64,000 nucleotides of DNA from Pararge aegeria (lineage: Eukaryota > Arthropoda > Insecta > Lepidoptera > Nymphalidae): contig NC_053184.1 of assembly GCF_905163445.1 (NCBI RefSeq), forward strand, positions 17,360,001 through 17,424,000, read 5' to 3'. Position numbers and translations under genes: made by a program. Below, piece after piece: positions 39,600 to 49,999 of this stretch (position 1 is the first letter of the stretch; each line of letters opens with the position of its first letter). Under the pieces are notes generated by a model. The model was given only the letters and a program-made list of their open reading frames with translations. It made no database searches and was not told the DNA's origin.

Positions 39600-39892
39600 A
39601 TGGGCGTCACTATTTGTCGTTATAATTATGTGGTTCCTATATATGTGCATTTATCTATATTCATGTATATATAATAAATCTTATTTTATTGTTCTCGTCT
39701 AATAATTATTTAATTAGTTATTAGTAGTATGGTACTTTAGTGTGTAAATGTATTTACTGTTTTATTGTAATTGTGATTTCCCGTCTCTCATGTATATTCC
39801 TATCATTGGAAGAGATCACTTTGAGTGATAAGGTCGCCTTTTGTCTCTTATATACCATACTACGCAATAAAGATGTTTAAGTAAATAAAATA
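39600..39892 (+). mobile_element. LINE-like 3' end related to JOCK
   Basis: TCATTGGAAGAGATCACTTTG, GTGATAAGGTCGCC and a TACGCAATAAAGATG end with (TAAA/AATAAA) repeats. It shares the GAAGAGATC...GATAAGG.CGCC core with JOCK but has a different tail. Confidence 0.5.
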
Positions 39893-39920
39893 AACGGGCG
39901 AAGCCACGGGAATAAGCTAG
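39893..39920 (+). mobile_element. Helitron-like 3' terminus
   Basis: ACGGGCGAAGCCACGGG, then AATAAG and CTAG (39917-39920). Only the end is present. The following base is C rather than T. Confidence 0.4.
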
Positions 39921-40321
39921 CGAGCTGATGTATTCACGTAGTCAAACGCTAGCATAGTATAAGCTGGTTCCGGCATCTCTTGGGAGCGGAGGCACTGTTG
40001 AAACTAGTTTCGCTGCAGCGATAATGGCCGCTTGTCATGATGCCAAATAAAGTAGAAATTGGGCCACTTAGTTAGTTGGCCACTTTCAGTATATACGTAT
40101 ACTTATTCAAAGAAGGCTGTTATAATTTTTATTACATTGTTATATAGTTTACATTAAAGACGACGTGTATTTACTGTTTTTATGATATGTTTAAAGTATA
40201 CATTATGTAATTTTTTTTTTAAATATATATTATATTATTTAATTTGTGTAATCTATTTCAAGTATTCGTAGGTAGTTATTCTAGCTGGTAGTTGTTCACA
40301 AAATATTAAATAAAGTTCATC
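39921..40321. other. Unassigned stretch
   Basis: No recognised family. Confidence 0.4.
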
Positions 40322-40555
40322 TGTCGCTCAGCGGTATTAAATCGTCCAATTGAACCGTGTATGATTCTTGGCAGGGGAGATTCGGGATTTATTATTTTAG
40401 AATTTTCCGTCTGCTTTCATGTCTGGTGGGAGGCTTCGGCCGTGGCTAGTTGCCAACCTGTCAACAAAGACGTGCCAACTTAGCGTTCCGGTATGATTTG
40501 CCAGGTGAGATTGCAGTCAAGCCTAACTTGAGTAATAAAAAAAAATAGCAGCTTG
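40322..40555 (+). mobile_element. SINE-C, head decayed
   Basis: CTGTCGCTCAGCGG, then TGATTCTTGGCAGGGG, GTCTGGTGGGAGGCTTCGG, CCGTGGCTAGTTGCC and an A-rich end (40540-40548). The GGTTAGCCCGC segment is deleted. Confidence 0.7.
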
Positions 40556-41084
40556 TTTCTGTTACGCCTTCAGCGACATGGGATGCCGATGGCGGTGTTG
40601 CGTACCAATAAGTTTTGTTCACCATTTGGAATACCCACGGAAATAAAAAACTGGGGAGTGTAAAGGTCACCTTGTTATTACGAGCGTTGCCCATTCGGGT
40701 TTACGCAAAGAAATAAAACCGACAAAGCATAATTTTTTATCAGATGCGCTAAAAAAGGATCCACGACTACATGATTGACGTATTATTGCCTTGAATCAGA
40801 AGCTTCCTCAGCAATTTGTTTTAACGACGGATGACCGTAACGACCGCGATTTGCACGTTTTTAGAAACTGCTCTATCATTTTACATCAGGGCCTGCTTCA
40901 CTGTGGCATTGAAATCTTAATCACTCTTAACTGCGCATTGCGTTACATTTAGACGCATTTTTTAAATTTTCTTTAGAACTGCATGAACTGTAACTTATAC
41001 GTCACGAATTGTCGTTTATTGTATTCCAGAATCTCAGCAATATCATGAAAGGTATATGCTATTTATCGATAACAAAAATCTTTG
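40556..41084. other. Unassigned stretch
   Basis: No family recognised. Confidence 0.4.
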
Positions 41085-41180
41085 AGATCGCCTAGTAAAA
41101 TGGAATAACACGGGCGGGCGATGCAACACGGTGGGTCGTAGAATAGTGGATGTGAAATTGCATGGGAAAAGTTTACTTAA
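41085..41180 (+). repeat. DISP-L fragment
   Basis: CACGGGCGGGCGATGCAAC, GTGGGTCGTAGAATAGTGG and GGGAAAAGTTTACTT. Confidence 0.5.
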
Positions 41181-41559
41181 GTATTTTAGTTGTACGCGGA
41201 GGAGGACGGAAAAAGAAAATAGAAATAGAGAGTTAAATATAGACATTGCCAAAATATATATACATCTCGAACGACTAAAAAGCCTACTCTTATTAAGATT
41301 TTAATAACACTTCGATAGCACTTTTATTATTACTACAAGTACCTAAGAATAAAAGTTTGTATTCATTTTGTCGTGTCTTGTTGTTTTTAAGCAATATTTT
41401 TTTTTAAATTACCTTTCAGTTTCTAAAATAACTTCTTCAGGTGTAGGTGTAGCTGCTTAGGAGAAATAATTGTAGCTGTAGGTATATTTAATTAAATGAA
41501 AGAAGAAATTTAAGGGCCACACATTATGCAACAACAGTTAAAAAAATAATTCGTTAGGT
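41181..41559. other. Unassigned stretch
   Basis: AT-rich, nothing recognised. It may be the interior of a longer DISP-L/M element, because the order DISP-L then DISP-M repeats that at 33760-34565. Confidence 0.35.
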
Positions 41560-41770
41560 CTTAATATTTTTTTGGCGACGGCCATCTTAAAGCGATTTTC
41601 ATCAAACATAGCAAAGAACACTCGCGATTTATTCACCTTTCAAAAAAAAGAAACTCGATCAAAATCGGTTGATCCGTTAGGGACCTACGAAGCTCAGACA
41701 GACACACACACTCGCACACAGATATGTCAAACTTATAACACCCCGTAGTTTTTGCTTAGGGGGTTAATAA
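41560..41770 (+). repeat. DISP-M, 3' portion
   Basis: GCGACGGCCATCTTAAAGCG, TTTTCATCAAACATAGC, TCAAAATCGGTTGATCCG, an ACACACACTCGCACAC run and TAACACCCCGTAGTTTTTGC. Confidence 0.7.
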
Positions 41771-42001
41771 ATCTTAGTGAAACAGATATAGATCTTGCTA
41801 AACAGTTAACTAATAGTAACTATCTTGTTATTTACTACAGACAAGTTACCAACTAGAATATTAACTTGTTTATACCTCACTTGGGAAATTGCAGCTACGA
41901 CTAAGAAAATAAGTTGGCCACCGTGATAAATGCCCGCATAGAATAAATAGAATAGAAAACGGACCTACATTTAGTGTTTTTTTTGAGGTGAAGTAAACGA
42001 G

Positions 42002-42125
42002 GTATTTTGATATCCATCACTTAAACAGTAAGCAGTCTCAAAGCATGCAAGTGATGGATATGAAAATACTCAAGAAACTATGGAAGGATCTGTTTCTTCA
42101 ATCTTTATACTAAAGATTGAAGAAA
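42002..42125. repeat. Two consecutive hairpins
   Basis: GTATTTTGATATCCATCACTT (42002-42022) pairs with 42049-42069 with one mismatch over 21 bp. TTTCTTCAATCTTTA (42093-42107) pairs exactly with TAAAGATTGAAGAAA (42111-42125) around a 3-nt loop. Confidence 0.85.
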
Positions 42126-42195
42126 TTATTAAATATACAACACCGATTCTTCTGCTTTGCGGAGTATAGCAAATTAAACCTAATTTTCATAGTAA
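42126..42195 (-). repeat. FB-R arm fragment
   Basis: GATTCTTCTGCTTTGCGGAG and AGCAAATTAAACCTAATTTTC match the FB-R arm in inverted orientation. The TTCTTCAATC of the preceding hairpin is also FB-R wording (compare 638-648). Confidence 0.6.
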
Positions 42196-42628
42196 ATATT
42201 ATACGGGGCATTCCTGGGGATGAAAAGTATACTATGTCTATCTCCAAGATGCAAGATATATAAAGGTCAAAAATATATTATTAAGTCATGTGAAATATTT
42301 CTTTATTCAACTTTTCTTCACTAGGGTTAAAGTTCGTGTCGCGATTGTTGACGCATTCTTTCTTTTTTAAAATATTTTATTGTAGACTTTAGCTTCTGTG
42401 AATCACACTTTCATAAAGATAATTTATTAAGAAAGCTAATGCTGTTTGCAGAACCATGATAGGTGGCCTGGGGTTATTTTTATGCGCATTTTTCTGAAAA
42501 GTGACCTGAATACAAAAAAAAAAACCAAAGAAAGTAGGTGATAAATAATAACTGACATTCTGATAGATAATGGGTTAATATGTAGGTACATGGTAGAGAG
42601 ATGATCGCGATAACTAAAATTGGTGTAG
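42196..42628. other. Unassigned stretch
   Basis: No family recognised. Confidence 0.4.
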
Positions 42629-42818
42629 GGTTGGAAAATGTTTATGTGATGAACATGAATGCTTTTCAGTTTCTGGAAGTTTATCAGTATATTATAAGTA
42701 TTTATGTATATTATTCATAAAAATATTCATCAGTCATCTTAGTACCCATAACACAAGATACGCTTACTTTGGGGCTAGATGACGATGTGTGTATTGTCGT
42801 AGTATATTTATTTATTAC
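42629..42818 (+). mobile_element. SINE-A, 5' truncated
   Basis: It starts at GGTTGGAAAATGTTTATGTG, so the tRNA-like head is missing, and runs through the complete tail to TATTTATTTATT. Confidence 0.85.
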
Positions 42819-42845
42819 GTGCCTCGTTGGACTAGGGGTTAGTAA
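42819..42845 (+). mobile_element. SINE-E head fragment
   Basis: CGTGCCTCGTTGGACTAGGG and GTTAG: tRNA-like box A only. Confidence 0.4.
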
Positions 42846-43249
42846 AACATAAAAATTAGTAAGTATAAACTTCGTATAATATGCACTATTTTGAAGTAGC
42901 AAAATAAGGTAAACTTACAAATCAAACATTACGCATGGTTCGTTATGTATTTCACCTTAAGCGGGTTTATCTCAATGGCATCGACAAATCTTTTAATCCA
43001 ATACAGTGGATAACGTCACGTATACCTACACTATATTATCCATGTTTGTTCCTAGTTCCAACATTGCTGTAGATGTTTGTTCCGACCGGTCACCTTAGCT
43101 ATCCATTGTTTGCAGAATGACCGTTCAGTTGAATTTAATATGAGAAAGTAGATTATTGTCGTGTTATTGATGTTATTATGTGACTTTCTATATGTGGTTT
43201 ATTTTCTAAAAATCAATTTCATTTTCACTGAATGAGAATGTTATAACAT
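42846..43249. other. Unassigned stretch
   Basis: No recognised family. Confidence 0.4.
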
Positions 43250-43345
43250 ATTTTTATGTAGGTAATATTAAAACTTCAAACAACGGGACGTACCTAACAA
43301 TCAGAAATTATATTTGATGAGGGTGGATTTTATTTATTTTTTTCT
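43250..43345 (+). repeat. DISP-T partial copy
   Basis: TAACAATCAGAAATTATATTTG and GAGGGTGGATTTTAT match 43925-43978. Confidence 0.4.
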
Positions 43346-43411
43346 TATAAATTTTGAATAGTGTTTTTGTTTTATAAGCATTGTTAAGAAATTGAAAAAA
43401 AAATGAATTTT

Positions 43412-43453
43412 ATGTTAAGTGCACTGTATATGGGCAAACAGTGCACTTAACAT
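43412..43453. repeat. Perfect 16-bp inverted repeat
   Basis: ATGTTAAGTGCACTGT (43412-43427) and ACAGTGCACTTAACAT (43438-43453), loop ATATGGGCAA. Confidence 0.9.
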
Positions 43454-43535
43454 TTAAAAAACAAACATAAAAAGAAGCACAAATTAAATTAAAATAATTA
43501 AAAATAATAAAAAATAATTATAAAATAATAAAAGG

Positions 43536-43778
43536 TAATAGCGTAGCACATAGCCCGGAGAACCGATGGACATTTTCGTCCCAACGTGCTGGAATGGCGA
43601 CCTCGCACCGGTAAACTCAGTGTTTGCAGCCTCCCGCCGACGTTGGCAGATGACATCAAACGAGTCGCAGGGAGCCACTAGACCAAGGTACAAGACCGTG
43701 GTATTTGGTACTCCCGCACAAAAGACCTATGTCCAGCAGAGGTCGCCAATCGGTTGATATGATGATGAAGATGATGAC
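43536..43778 (+). mobile_element. RTE-a 3' end, long relic
   Basis: ORF pieces read VPTCWNGDLAPVNSVFAASR and RRRWQMTSNESQGATRPRYK in shifted frames. At the DNA level GACATCAAACGAGTCGCAGG, ACAAAAGACCTATGTCCAGC and a TGATATGATGATGA tail are intact. The insert separates DISP-T pieces. Confidence 0.75.
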
Positions 43779-43830
43779 GTAGGTGGTGACAATAATGATC
43801 ATGCTTCCACATCCAAAATAAAGAAGATAA

Positions 43831-43985
43831 TTCAAATGTTGGTCAAAATTAAAGAACTGTACATTACTCAAATAAATAGGTGAACTTCAAAAAGTCATGT
43901 TACAAGGAATACAAAACTCAACAATCCGAGTTAAGTGCCAGAAATTATATTTAAAAAACACTTGAGGGTGGATTTATAAATACCT
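43831..43985 (+). repeat. DISP-T copy 1
   Basis: GGTCAAAATTAAAGAACTG, GTGAACTTCAAAAAGTCATG, TTACAAGGAATACAAAACTC and GAGTTAAGTGCCAG. The same words recur 342 bp downstream. Confidence 0.7.
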
Positions 43986-44172
43986 CATACTGTCATACAT
44001 AATCAGGACCGCACTCAGATTTCGTCAATTATAGAGGGTTTGTCTTAAAAATATTGAAATTTTATTCTATTTTAATGTATTTAGGTAATTTATTATACAT
44101 TATTGCTTTAGATCTATATTTTAATCTATCGTCTTTTCATTACGAAACTATATTTTTAAATTTTATAATGTA

Positions 44173-44345
44173 TTCAAATGGTCAAAATTAAAGAAACGCT
44201 GCGCGCTGTACGCATTACTCAAACAAATCGGTGAACTTCAAAAGGTCATGTTACAAGGAATACAAAACTCAACATTCCGAGTTAAGTGCGCTTGTCTACG
44301 AGACTGGCTGCTAAGTGCAAACAGACTCCAAAGTTGTTCAAATAA
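44173..44345 (+). repeat. DISP-T copy 2
   Basis: GGTCAAAATTAAAGAAACGC, GTGAACTTCAAAAGGTCATG and GAGTTAAGTGCGCTTGTC. It has an extra GCTGCGCGC relative to copy 1. The ORF 44248-44454 begins inside. Confidence 0.7.
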
Positions 44346-44447
44346 GACGCTATTATACGAAATCTACAATTTGAATCACGATACTAAATGCAAGAAAGAG
44401 ATGGTTTGCGGGATCTTCAGTAAAGTTTATCTTGATTATTTTCAATT

Positions 44448-44645
44448 TATTTAGTAGGTTGGTTACTCTGCTGCACCAGAGTCCCGGATTCAATTCCGGA
44501 AAGGGTAAATTTGGGAATTTAAAATTTCAAAGTTTTACCTGGACTGGTCTGACCGTGGCTAGTTTCCACCCTACCGACAAAGACTTGTCGCTAAGCGATT
44601 TAGCGTTCCGGTACGATAGTAGACAAGAGCAATATAAAAACAATT
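44448..44645 (+). mobile_element. SINE-C, 3' truncated
   Basis: Head TAGTAGGTTGGTTACTCTGC and box B CGGATTCAATTCCGG, then CTAGTTTCCACCCTACCGAC and TCGCTAAGCGATTTAGCG. The GGTTAGCCCGC end is absent. Confidence 0.75.
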
Positions 44646-44845
44646 TTAATCAGGGAGAGTTAGATAACGACCGACAACCCAGCTAGCATTTCCAGGCACA
44701 AAAGAAATGTAATGTGAAAGTTCTCAACCCCCCTAGTTACCGACTATGATAAAGTTTATTTTGCACAAAACAATCGTTTTGGCGCTATGTATATGACCAG
44801 ACCATACCCCTAGGTAAAATAGGTAAGACTAAATAGGTAGCAATA

Positions 44846-45095
44846 TAATGGCGCAGTGGGCAGCGTCCCTGCTATCTGCGTCCAAGGACGTGAGTTCGAT
44901 TCCCACAACTGCAAAATTTTTGTGTGATGAACATAAATATTTTTCAGTGCCTGGGTGTTTATTTGTATATTATAAGTATTTATGTGTATTATATATATCG
45001 GCTATGTCAGTACCCGTAACTCAAGCTACGCTTACTTTGGGGCTAGATGGCGATGTGTGTATTGTCGTAGTATGAATTATTATTTATTTATTTAA
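44846..45095 (+). mobile_element. SINE-A, full length
   Basis: Head TAATGGCGCAGTGGGCAGCG, box B AGTTCGATTCCCAC, tail TAACTCAAGCTACGCTTAC and a TTTATTTATTT end. Confidence 0.9.
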
Positions 45096-45454
45096 TATCT
45101 AAAACACACCTAGAATAATTATTTGAATGTAGATATCAAATAGTACCAAAGGAGTACCTACAGTAGGTACAAAAACATCAATTTAATATCTCTTTCGATC
45201 AATTTTCTTAAGTTAAGTGATACAAAATGGAGATATATTGTAGCGCTATGGAGACCTTGTGCATTGTCAAAGGTTACGATTGCGAAGTGCGACTCTCAAA
45301 AAAAACTAACATCACGGACGGCTATTTTCTGTTAGATAACTACCTACGTTTGTTATTGTTACAGAAACAAAAACAAATTAAAAGCATATCTTTTGCATTC
45401 AAAATCACATTTGTATTATTACATTATTATTGTAGTAACAATATGGGGATGAAG
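45096..45454. other. Unassigned stretch
   Basis: The 77-codon ORF 45227-45460 has no known domain and ends inside the SINE-B head. Confidence 0.4.
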
Positions 45455-45602
45455 CTGTGATCGACAATTGGTGAGGACATCGGGTTCGCTTTGCTGGGCC
45501 GAATTCGAATCCCAGCACGCCCCTCTAACTTTTCTAAGTTATGTGCGTTTAAAACAATTAAATACCACGTGCTTCAACGGTGAACGAATACATGTTCTCT
45601 TC
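45455..45602 (+). mobile_element. SINE-B, 5' half
   Basis: GAATTCGAATCCCAGCACGC (B box and following), TCTAAGTTATGTGCG, and GTGCTTCAACGGTGAACG; then lost. Confidence 0.75.
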
Positions 45603-45905
45603 TCGAAAAATGTTATAATCATAATTTTCATTCGTAATATAAATCATGGAACATTTCATCGGATTGGTCATAAATTTATTTATTTATAGTTATTTTTAAT
45701 TTTATTATAAGTGTTTGTAGTATTTTTTTTTATCTAATTTGACATTTAATGGAGGTTGATTTTTTAATTTTTTTTAATATCCATAAACCATATTTGCACA
45801 CTTTTAATTTAGTAGAATGTTATGCCCTCTAAACTGACCGTACTATTTACTAACATCTTGATATTGCACAAACATTCTTGCGAATAAATGATTATTATTA
45901 TTATT
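45603..45905. other. Unassigned stretch ending in an ATT microsatellite
   Basis: (ATT)n at about 45889-45906. No other feature. Confidence 0.5.
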
Positions 45906-45978
45906 ATTGTGGGAAGAGACCCGTGCCCTGTAGCCGGGTGTGGGCCGGGCCGGTAATGTGTTGATGTGATGAATAATA
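45906..45978 (+). mobile_element. SINE-B 3'-end fragment
   Basis: TGGGAAGAGACCCGTGCCC, CCGGGCCGGTAATGTG and TTGATGTGATGA. Confidence 0.7.
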
Positions 45979-45984
45979 TGAGCG

Positions 45985-46228
45985 TACACATCTCGATGGA
46001 CGTTAGAGCACTGGGGTGCTAGAGTGGCGACCTCGCAACTAACTTTAACAACGCTTTCCAGCGCAGAGTTGGTAGAGGCCACACAAGTTTGGCAGATGAC
46101 ATAAAACAAGTCGCAAGGAGTTGCTGGATACAAACGGCACAAAACCTTAGCTTGTGGAAATCCGTATGTTCAGGTACAGGCCTTATGTCCAGCAGTGGAC
46201 TTCCTGTAGTTGATATCGATACCCATCT
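45985..46228 (+). mobile_element. RTE-a 3' relic
   Basis: GTGCTAGAGTGGCGACCTCG, GTTGGTAGAGGCCACAC, GCAGATGACATAAAACAAG and CTTATGTCCAGCAGTGGAC. The frame is broken by several stops. Confidence 0.75.
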
Positions 46229-46525
46229 AATCATAAAGTGTGTATGTCTATTAGTTTGTTACCTATGCTCGGATACATGATTGCATCGATCTTAATGGGC
46301 ATTGTATTATCATATCATAGTGTCAAAAAGATTCGCGTTTATTCCTTCTTTAAAATTTTAACAATGCGTTGCACATTTGAAGCGTCACACCCTTTATTCC
46401 TTTTTAAAATTGTCGAGAATTGACACTGACGTATCATTGACGTTAAAACTTTGACGAAAATTCAAAGTTGTCACAGCGCTGTTAATCAATGCGTTCCGCT
46501 TCGCAATATAAAGTTTACATTGTGT

Positions 46526-46800
46526 AGATGGATATTGCTTCCAGGTTTACCTCGGGGAAATTTTCTAGTGAGATAAAAATAAATAACCTGTATTCAATTT
46601 ATTCAGGCTTCATAACTAAATCGATCTCGATGAAATTTTACATAAAGATAGGTTGCATCCTGCAGACGAACGTACTACGATTTTTGCCCCGGGAAAACCT
46701 ACACACATAAATTTAGAAAACAAAAATAAACACCGGAAAGGGTCAGTTTATGTTTATAAAACAAAATTGAAATTTTTATCCCAAAAGACGCGGACGTGTC
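46526..46800 (+). mobile_element. Helitron-like relic
   Basis: CATAACTAAATCGATCTCG, AAATTTTACATAAAGATAGG, TTGCATCCTGCAGACG and TTTTTGCCCCGGGAAAAC follow the internal order of the lepidopteran Helitron-like repeats. Both ends are lost. Confidence 0.4.
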
Positions 46801-46839
46801 CATATTTTTGTCTGAGATGGTTGGCTAATCTGACACATT

Positions 46840-46940
46840 GCAGAAAATGGCATGATGACAATGAAATCAGTATCATGAGCAGGGTGGTGGGTCCCTTAGG
46901 AAGAGGACTGTGCCCAGCAGTGAGATAGCGGATATTTCTG
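46840..46940 (+). mobile_element. Retroposon 3'-end fragment, unclassified
   Basis: GGGTCCCTTAGGAAGAGGAC and TGTGCCCAGCAGTGAGA resemble the closing coding and 3' sequence of another lepidopteran LINE (recalled wording GGAAGAGGCCTGTGCCCAGC). Confidence 0.45.
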
Positions 46941-47204
46941 ATATGTACATCAGGTAGTCTTTATCTTTATGTATGGAAATGGAATGTAGAATGTAACTAA
47001 TTTTAAAATCATGTATGTTTATGAGCACTTAAATCCGCACACGTGTGATATCGACCGATACGCCATTATCTCGCCTTCAGCCAGGCCGGAGTCTCGCTAA
47101 TCGAATTTCGTCGCCAAACAGTACCGTGTTAGTTTAAGTTAATACGTTTCATTGGATTAAGTATATAAACGTACTGTGTTTGAAGGCAGTAAGAAATCAT
47201 CGTC

Positions 47205-47356
47205 AATTGTGTCAGATCAGAATACAGGTGCTGAAAAAAAAACAAAAGTTGTAGTCACCACCCCCACTTCCCGCAGGTGTCGTATGAGGCGACTAGGGAA
47301 GCATAAAGAAGAACGGGCAACAGCGTCCTTTGTGGTACTACTGCGATCGCTAGGAT
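47205..47356 (+). mobile_element. RTE-like fragment
   Basis: GTCAGATCAGAATACAGG, TCCCGCAGGTGTCGTATGAG and AACGGGCAACAGCGTCC recur at 56700-56840. Likely an upstream (5') LINE segment. Confidence 0.5.
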
Positions 47357-47476
47357 TACTTTCCCCATCATTATGAGTTCGAGCAGTTGGTATCGCACAT
47401 ATCTCAGGACGCGGCCCAGATATTCGACTTTACTTTTCTTGATGGATGCATTACCTCCCGGGTGCTGGCGACGCAT
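47357..47476 (-). mobile_element. RTE-b C-terminal relic
   Basis: The minus ORF reads KKSKVEYLGRVLRYVRYQLL, parallel to KKRKVKYLGHVLRHKRYQLR in the longer relic at 58125-58559. This wording is typical of endonuclease-reverse transcriptase C-termini. Confidence 0.65.
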
Positions 47477-47504
47477 TGCGTTTACTTAGTGACTTGATAG
47501 CCGT

Positions 47505-47665
47505 GTCAACAGAAACCCTGCTAAGTTTCTTGTGGGCTTCTGCTTAGACCAGAGCGTATTTGGAATCCTCGTAGTCGTCGTCGTCGTTAGTTTAAGGTAA
47601 AGGAATATGGTGGTCAAAAAATAAATACGTCCGCATCAAAAGTGCTTCATAGAATAAAGAAAGTT
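47505..47665 (+). mobile_element. TAIL-2 LINE-like 3' end
   Basis: AGTTTCTTGTGGGCTTCTGC, TTTGGAATCCTCGTAG with a (GTC)n expansion (47576-47588), then AAAGTGCTTCATAGAATAAAG. Confidence 0.6.
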
Positions 47666-48059
47666 TTAACTTTGAACACTCTGTATAATTTAGACAACGC
47701 ACTAAGTTTATAGACTATAATCTCTGTACAATCATAACTCATTCCCTTCGGCGATATAGTTATGACAGCATCCACACACAATCTGATTATAATACAAGAA
47801 TGTTGCAAGCGCCTCCAGCGGTAATGGGAAGCAAATTTCAATTACGCACACACTTGCACCGATCCCGACGTTTCAATTAAAGCAAGGAAGATAAAGGACT
47901 GAGGAGATGTAAGGTTGTGGGGCCTTATTAATAATGTGCACGTCGGAGTGACCGTATTTTGACCTTGGAGTTCGAAATTTTTAGATCTTCGCCCTCCATA
48001 CTTGCGGGAGCGCGTTCAGGTTGCTCTCCTACGAATCAGACCAATGCTTTCGTTTGAAT
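47666..48059. other. Unassigned stretch
   Basis: No recognised family. Confidence 0.4.
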
Positions 48060-48178
48060 CAGTGAGAGCTCTAAAAGTGCCATCTTCTATGCAGTCTTTC
48101 GCAGTACATGCAAAGGCGTAGGTATTAAGCCTCATATGCATGTAATTACACCGGAAACCACACCCCTCATACCGGATA
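48060..48178. repeat. DISP-P fragment
   Basis: GTAGGTATTAAGCCTCATATGC, TGTAATTACACCGG and CATACCGGATAT. Confidence 0.45.
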
Positions 48179-48179
48179 T

Positions 48180-48556
48180 TATATACAACGTGTAACAGAA
48201 TTACGAAATAACATTGAAGGATGTATAAGTTTATTTCATAAGGAATCACCCTGTAATGATATTAAATCAAAAAAAGCATATTTATTTTTCAATACAAACG
48301 AATTCAAAACATTCTTTACTTATGAAATCCCTATTGCAGGTAAAAGACCGACACGCGCGAATTGCCTACACTAATAAAGTGACCAAAGTATGTGTGTGTC
48401 TAATTTTGTATGTGATGAAAGGGCTGTATGCGAACTCTTTCAGTTAAAACTATGACAGTGTTTTACTCAGAAGCTACAGACACTACAGACAGTTCATAAT
48501 GTACCTCTACAGCCCGTGAAGTATTATTTCGGTTATCATTTACACGTTTTATATAT
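48180..48556 (-). mobile_element. MITE-Z, full length
   Basis: Left end TATATACAACGTGTAACAG with TTACGAAATAA following; right end TTATTTCGG...TTTACACGTTTTATATA. The two are inverted repeats of about 30 bp with mismatches. The interior aligns along its length with 4935-5311 in reverse. Flanks do not show a convincing duplication. The ORF 48256-48447 is spurious. Confidence 0.7.
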
Positions 48557-48921
48557 AGACTATATATATTTTCCGTCGTTACTAATTTATTTATTTTGTG
48601 GAAACATACAGTGGGTACTATAATTAAGTATCTAATAGGTGATACATATGTATAATACTCAAACCTTATGGTTTCCTATGTTAGTTTGGGACTCATAACA
48701 TTATTATAAACCCCCAAACGAAAGAGTTGGAAATAGCCGCATACAAATTAATAAAGAGTCGTGAAACATACAACAAACCGAACTAGCGGCGTTCGGCAAG
48801 ACCTAAAAAATACTTTTACAAACTATATTATATTTTTCACTCGGAAAGTCGGGTTTATAAGACACTAATTATCAGTTAAGTAATTTTTTTTTGATAGTTT
48901 TTGTAGACTCCAACGTTTATA
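48557..48921. other. Unassigned stretch
   Basis: No recognised family. Confidence 0.4.
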
Positions 48922-49182
48922 ATAAATAAATATACTACGACAAAACACACACCGCCATCTAGCCCCAAAGTAAGCGTAGCTTTTGTTATGGGTACATAGA
49001 CGACTGATGAACATTTTTATGAATAATATACATAAATACTTACAATACCTATACATATAAACACCCAGACACTGAAAACATTCATGCTCATCACACAAAA
49101 ATTTTCCAGTTGTGGGAATCGAACCCACGGGCACTTGGGCTCATTAAGCAGGGTCGCTGCAAATGCGCCAATCGGCTGTCTA
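48922..49182 (-). mobile_element. SINE-A, full length
   Basis: Minus strand: head CCGATTGGCGCATTTGC, box B GGTTCGATTCCCAC, tail CAAAAGCTACGCTTACTTTGG and end GTATATTTATTTATT. Box A has one deletion. Confidence 0.88.
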
Positions 49183-49195
49183 ATAATGAAAATCC

Positions 49196-49999
49196 ATAAT
49201 AGAGAAAATACAATTCTGAGAAACGCATTCCTATAAAAAGGGAGATAATGGTTATACCATGCTCTGATCTTTTAACATTACATAGTAGTTACTTTATTAC
49301 TGTAAATTTTATAATCTCGTAAGATATCTATTTTATGAGGGTGATGTCATAACGTAAGGTTAGCCTATAACATTTCATTTTAGTACTCACTAAGTACTTC
49401 CACTATCGTAGTACATTATCCAAAGAGGCACTCATGTTTTTATCAAAATTGTTACTACATGTGATATTAGCTACATATTCATAACATGTAATTCAAACAA
49501 TAAATAATGTTTTCTAACATAACATACATTACAGCTTTGGACGGGTAATAGATATTGTAATATCTTTTTACAATGTGGATTCAAATAACCTATGTACCAA
49601 AATAAAACTAAATAAAATCGAGACAGCGAGAAGACAAGCACGGTTTCTATTGGGGGCATTTGGAATAAGACACATTACAACTATATTTAAGTTAACAATA
49701 GATCCATAATAGTTACTTAATGAAATTAATTTTAATGAAAACTTTTAACAATGTTAAGATCTTGAGATGACTGTCTATAAAATCTATCTTAAAAAATTCT
49801 TTATTAACTTCTTTACTTAAATAACTTGACCCCAGAGTTTTTTTATTCGCTACAAGTCAGCCCGTGACCGCAATCCGTGTGGTAAGTGTTGATGCAGTCT
49901 AAGATTGTAGCGGGCTAACATGTTTGGGGTATGAAACCCCAATCGGTATCTAGGTGGAATCGGAACGGTAATTTGCTTGGCGGCATGTCTTAATAAATA
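49196..49999 (+). repeat. Local tandem duplication, unit 1
   Basis: It begins ATAATAGAGAAAATACAATTC and ends CGGCATGTCTTAAT. It contains a segment (49318-49737, about 420 bp) missing from unit 2 and a minus-strand SINE-C 3' end (49840-49993). Confidence 0.92.

Noticed and set aside
47158..47170. TATATAAA as a promoter TATA box near 47.16 kb
   Set aside because: No initiator, downstream ORF or conserved context. TATA-like words are expected by chance in AT-rich DNA.
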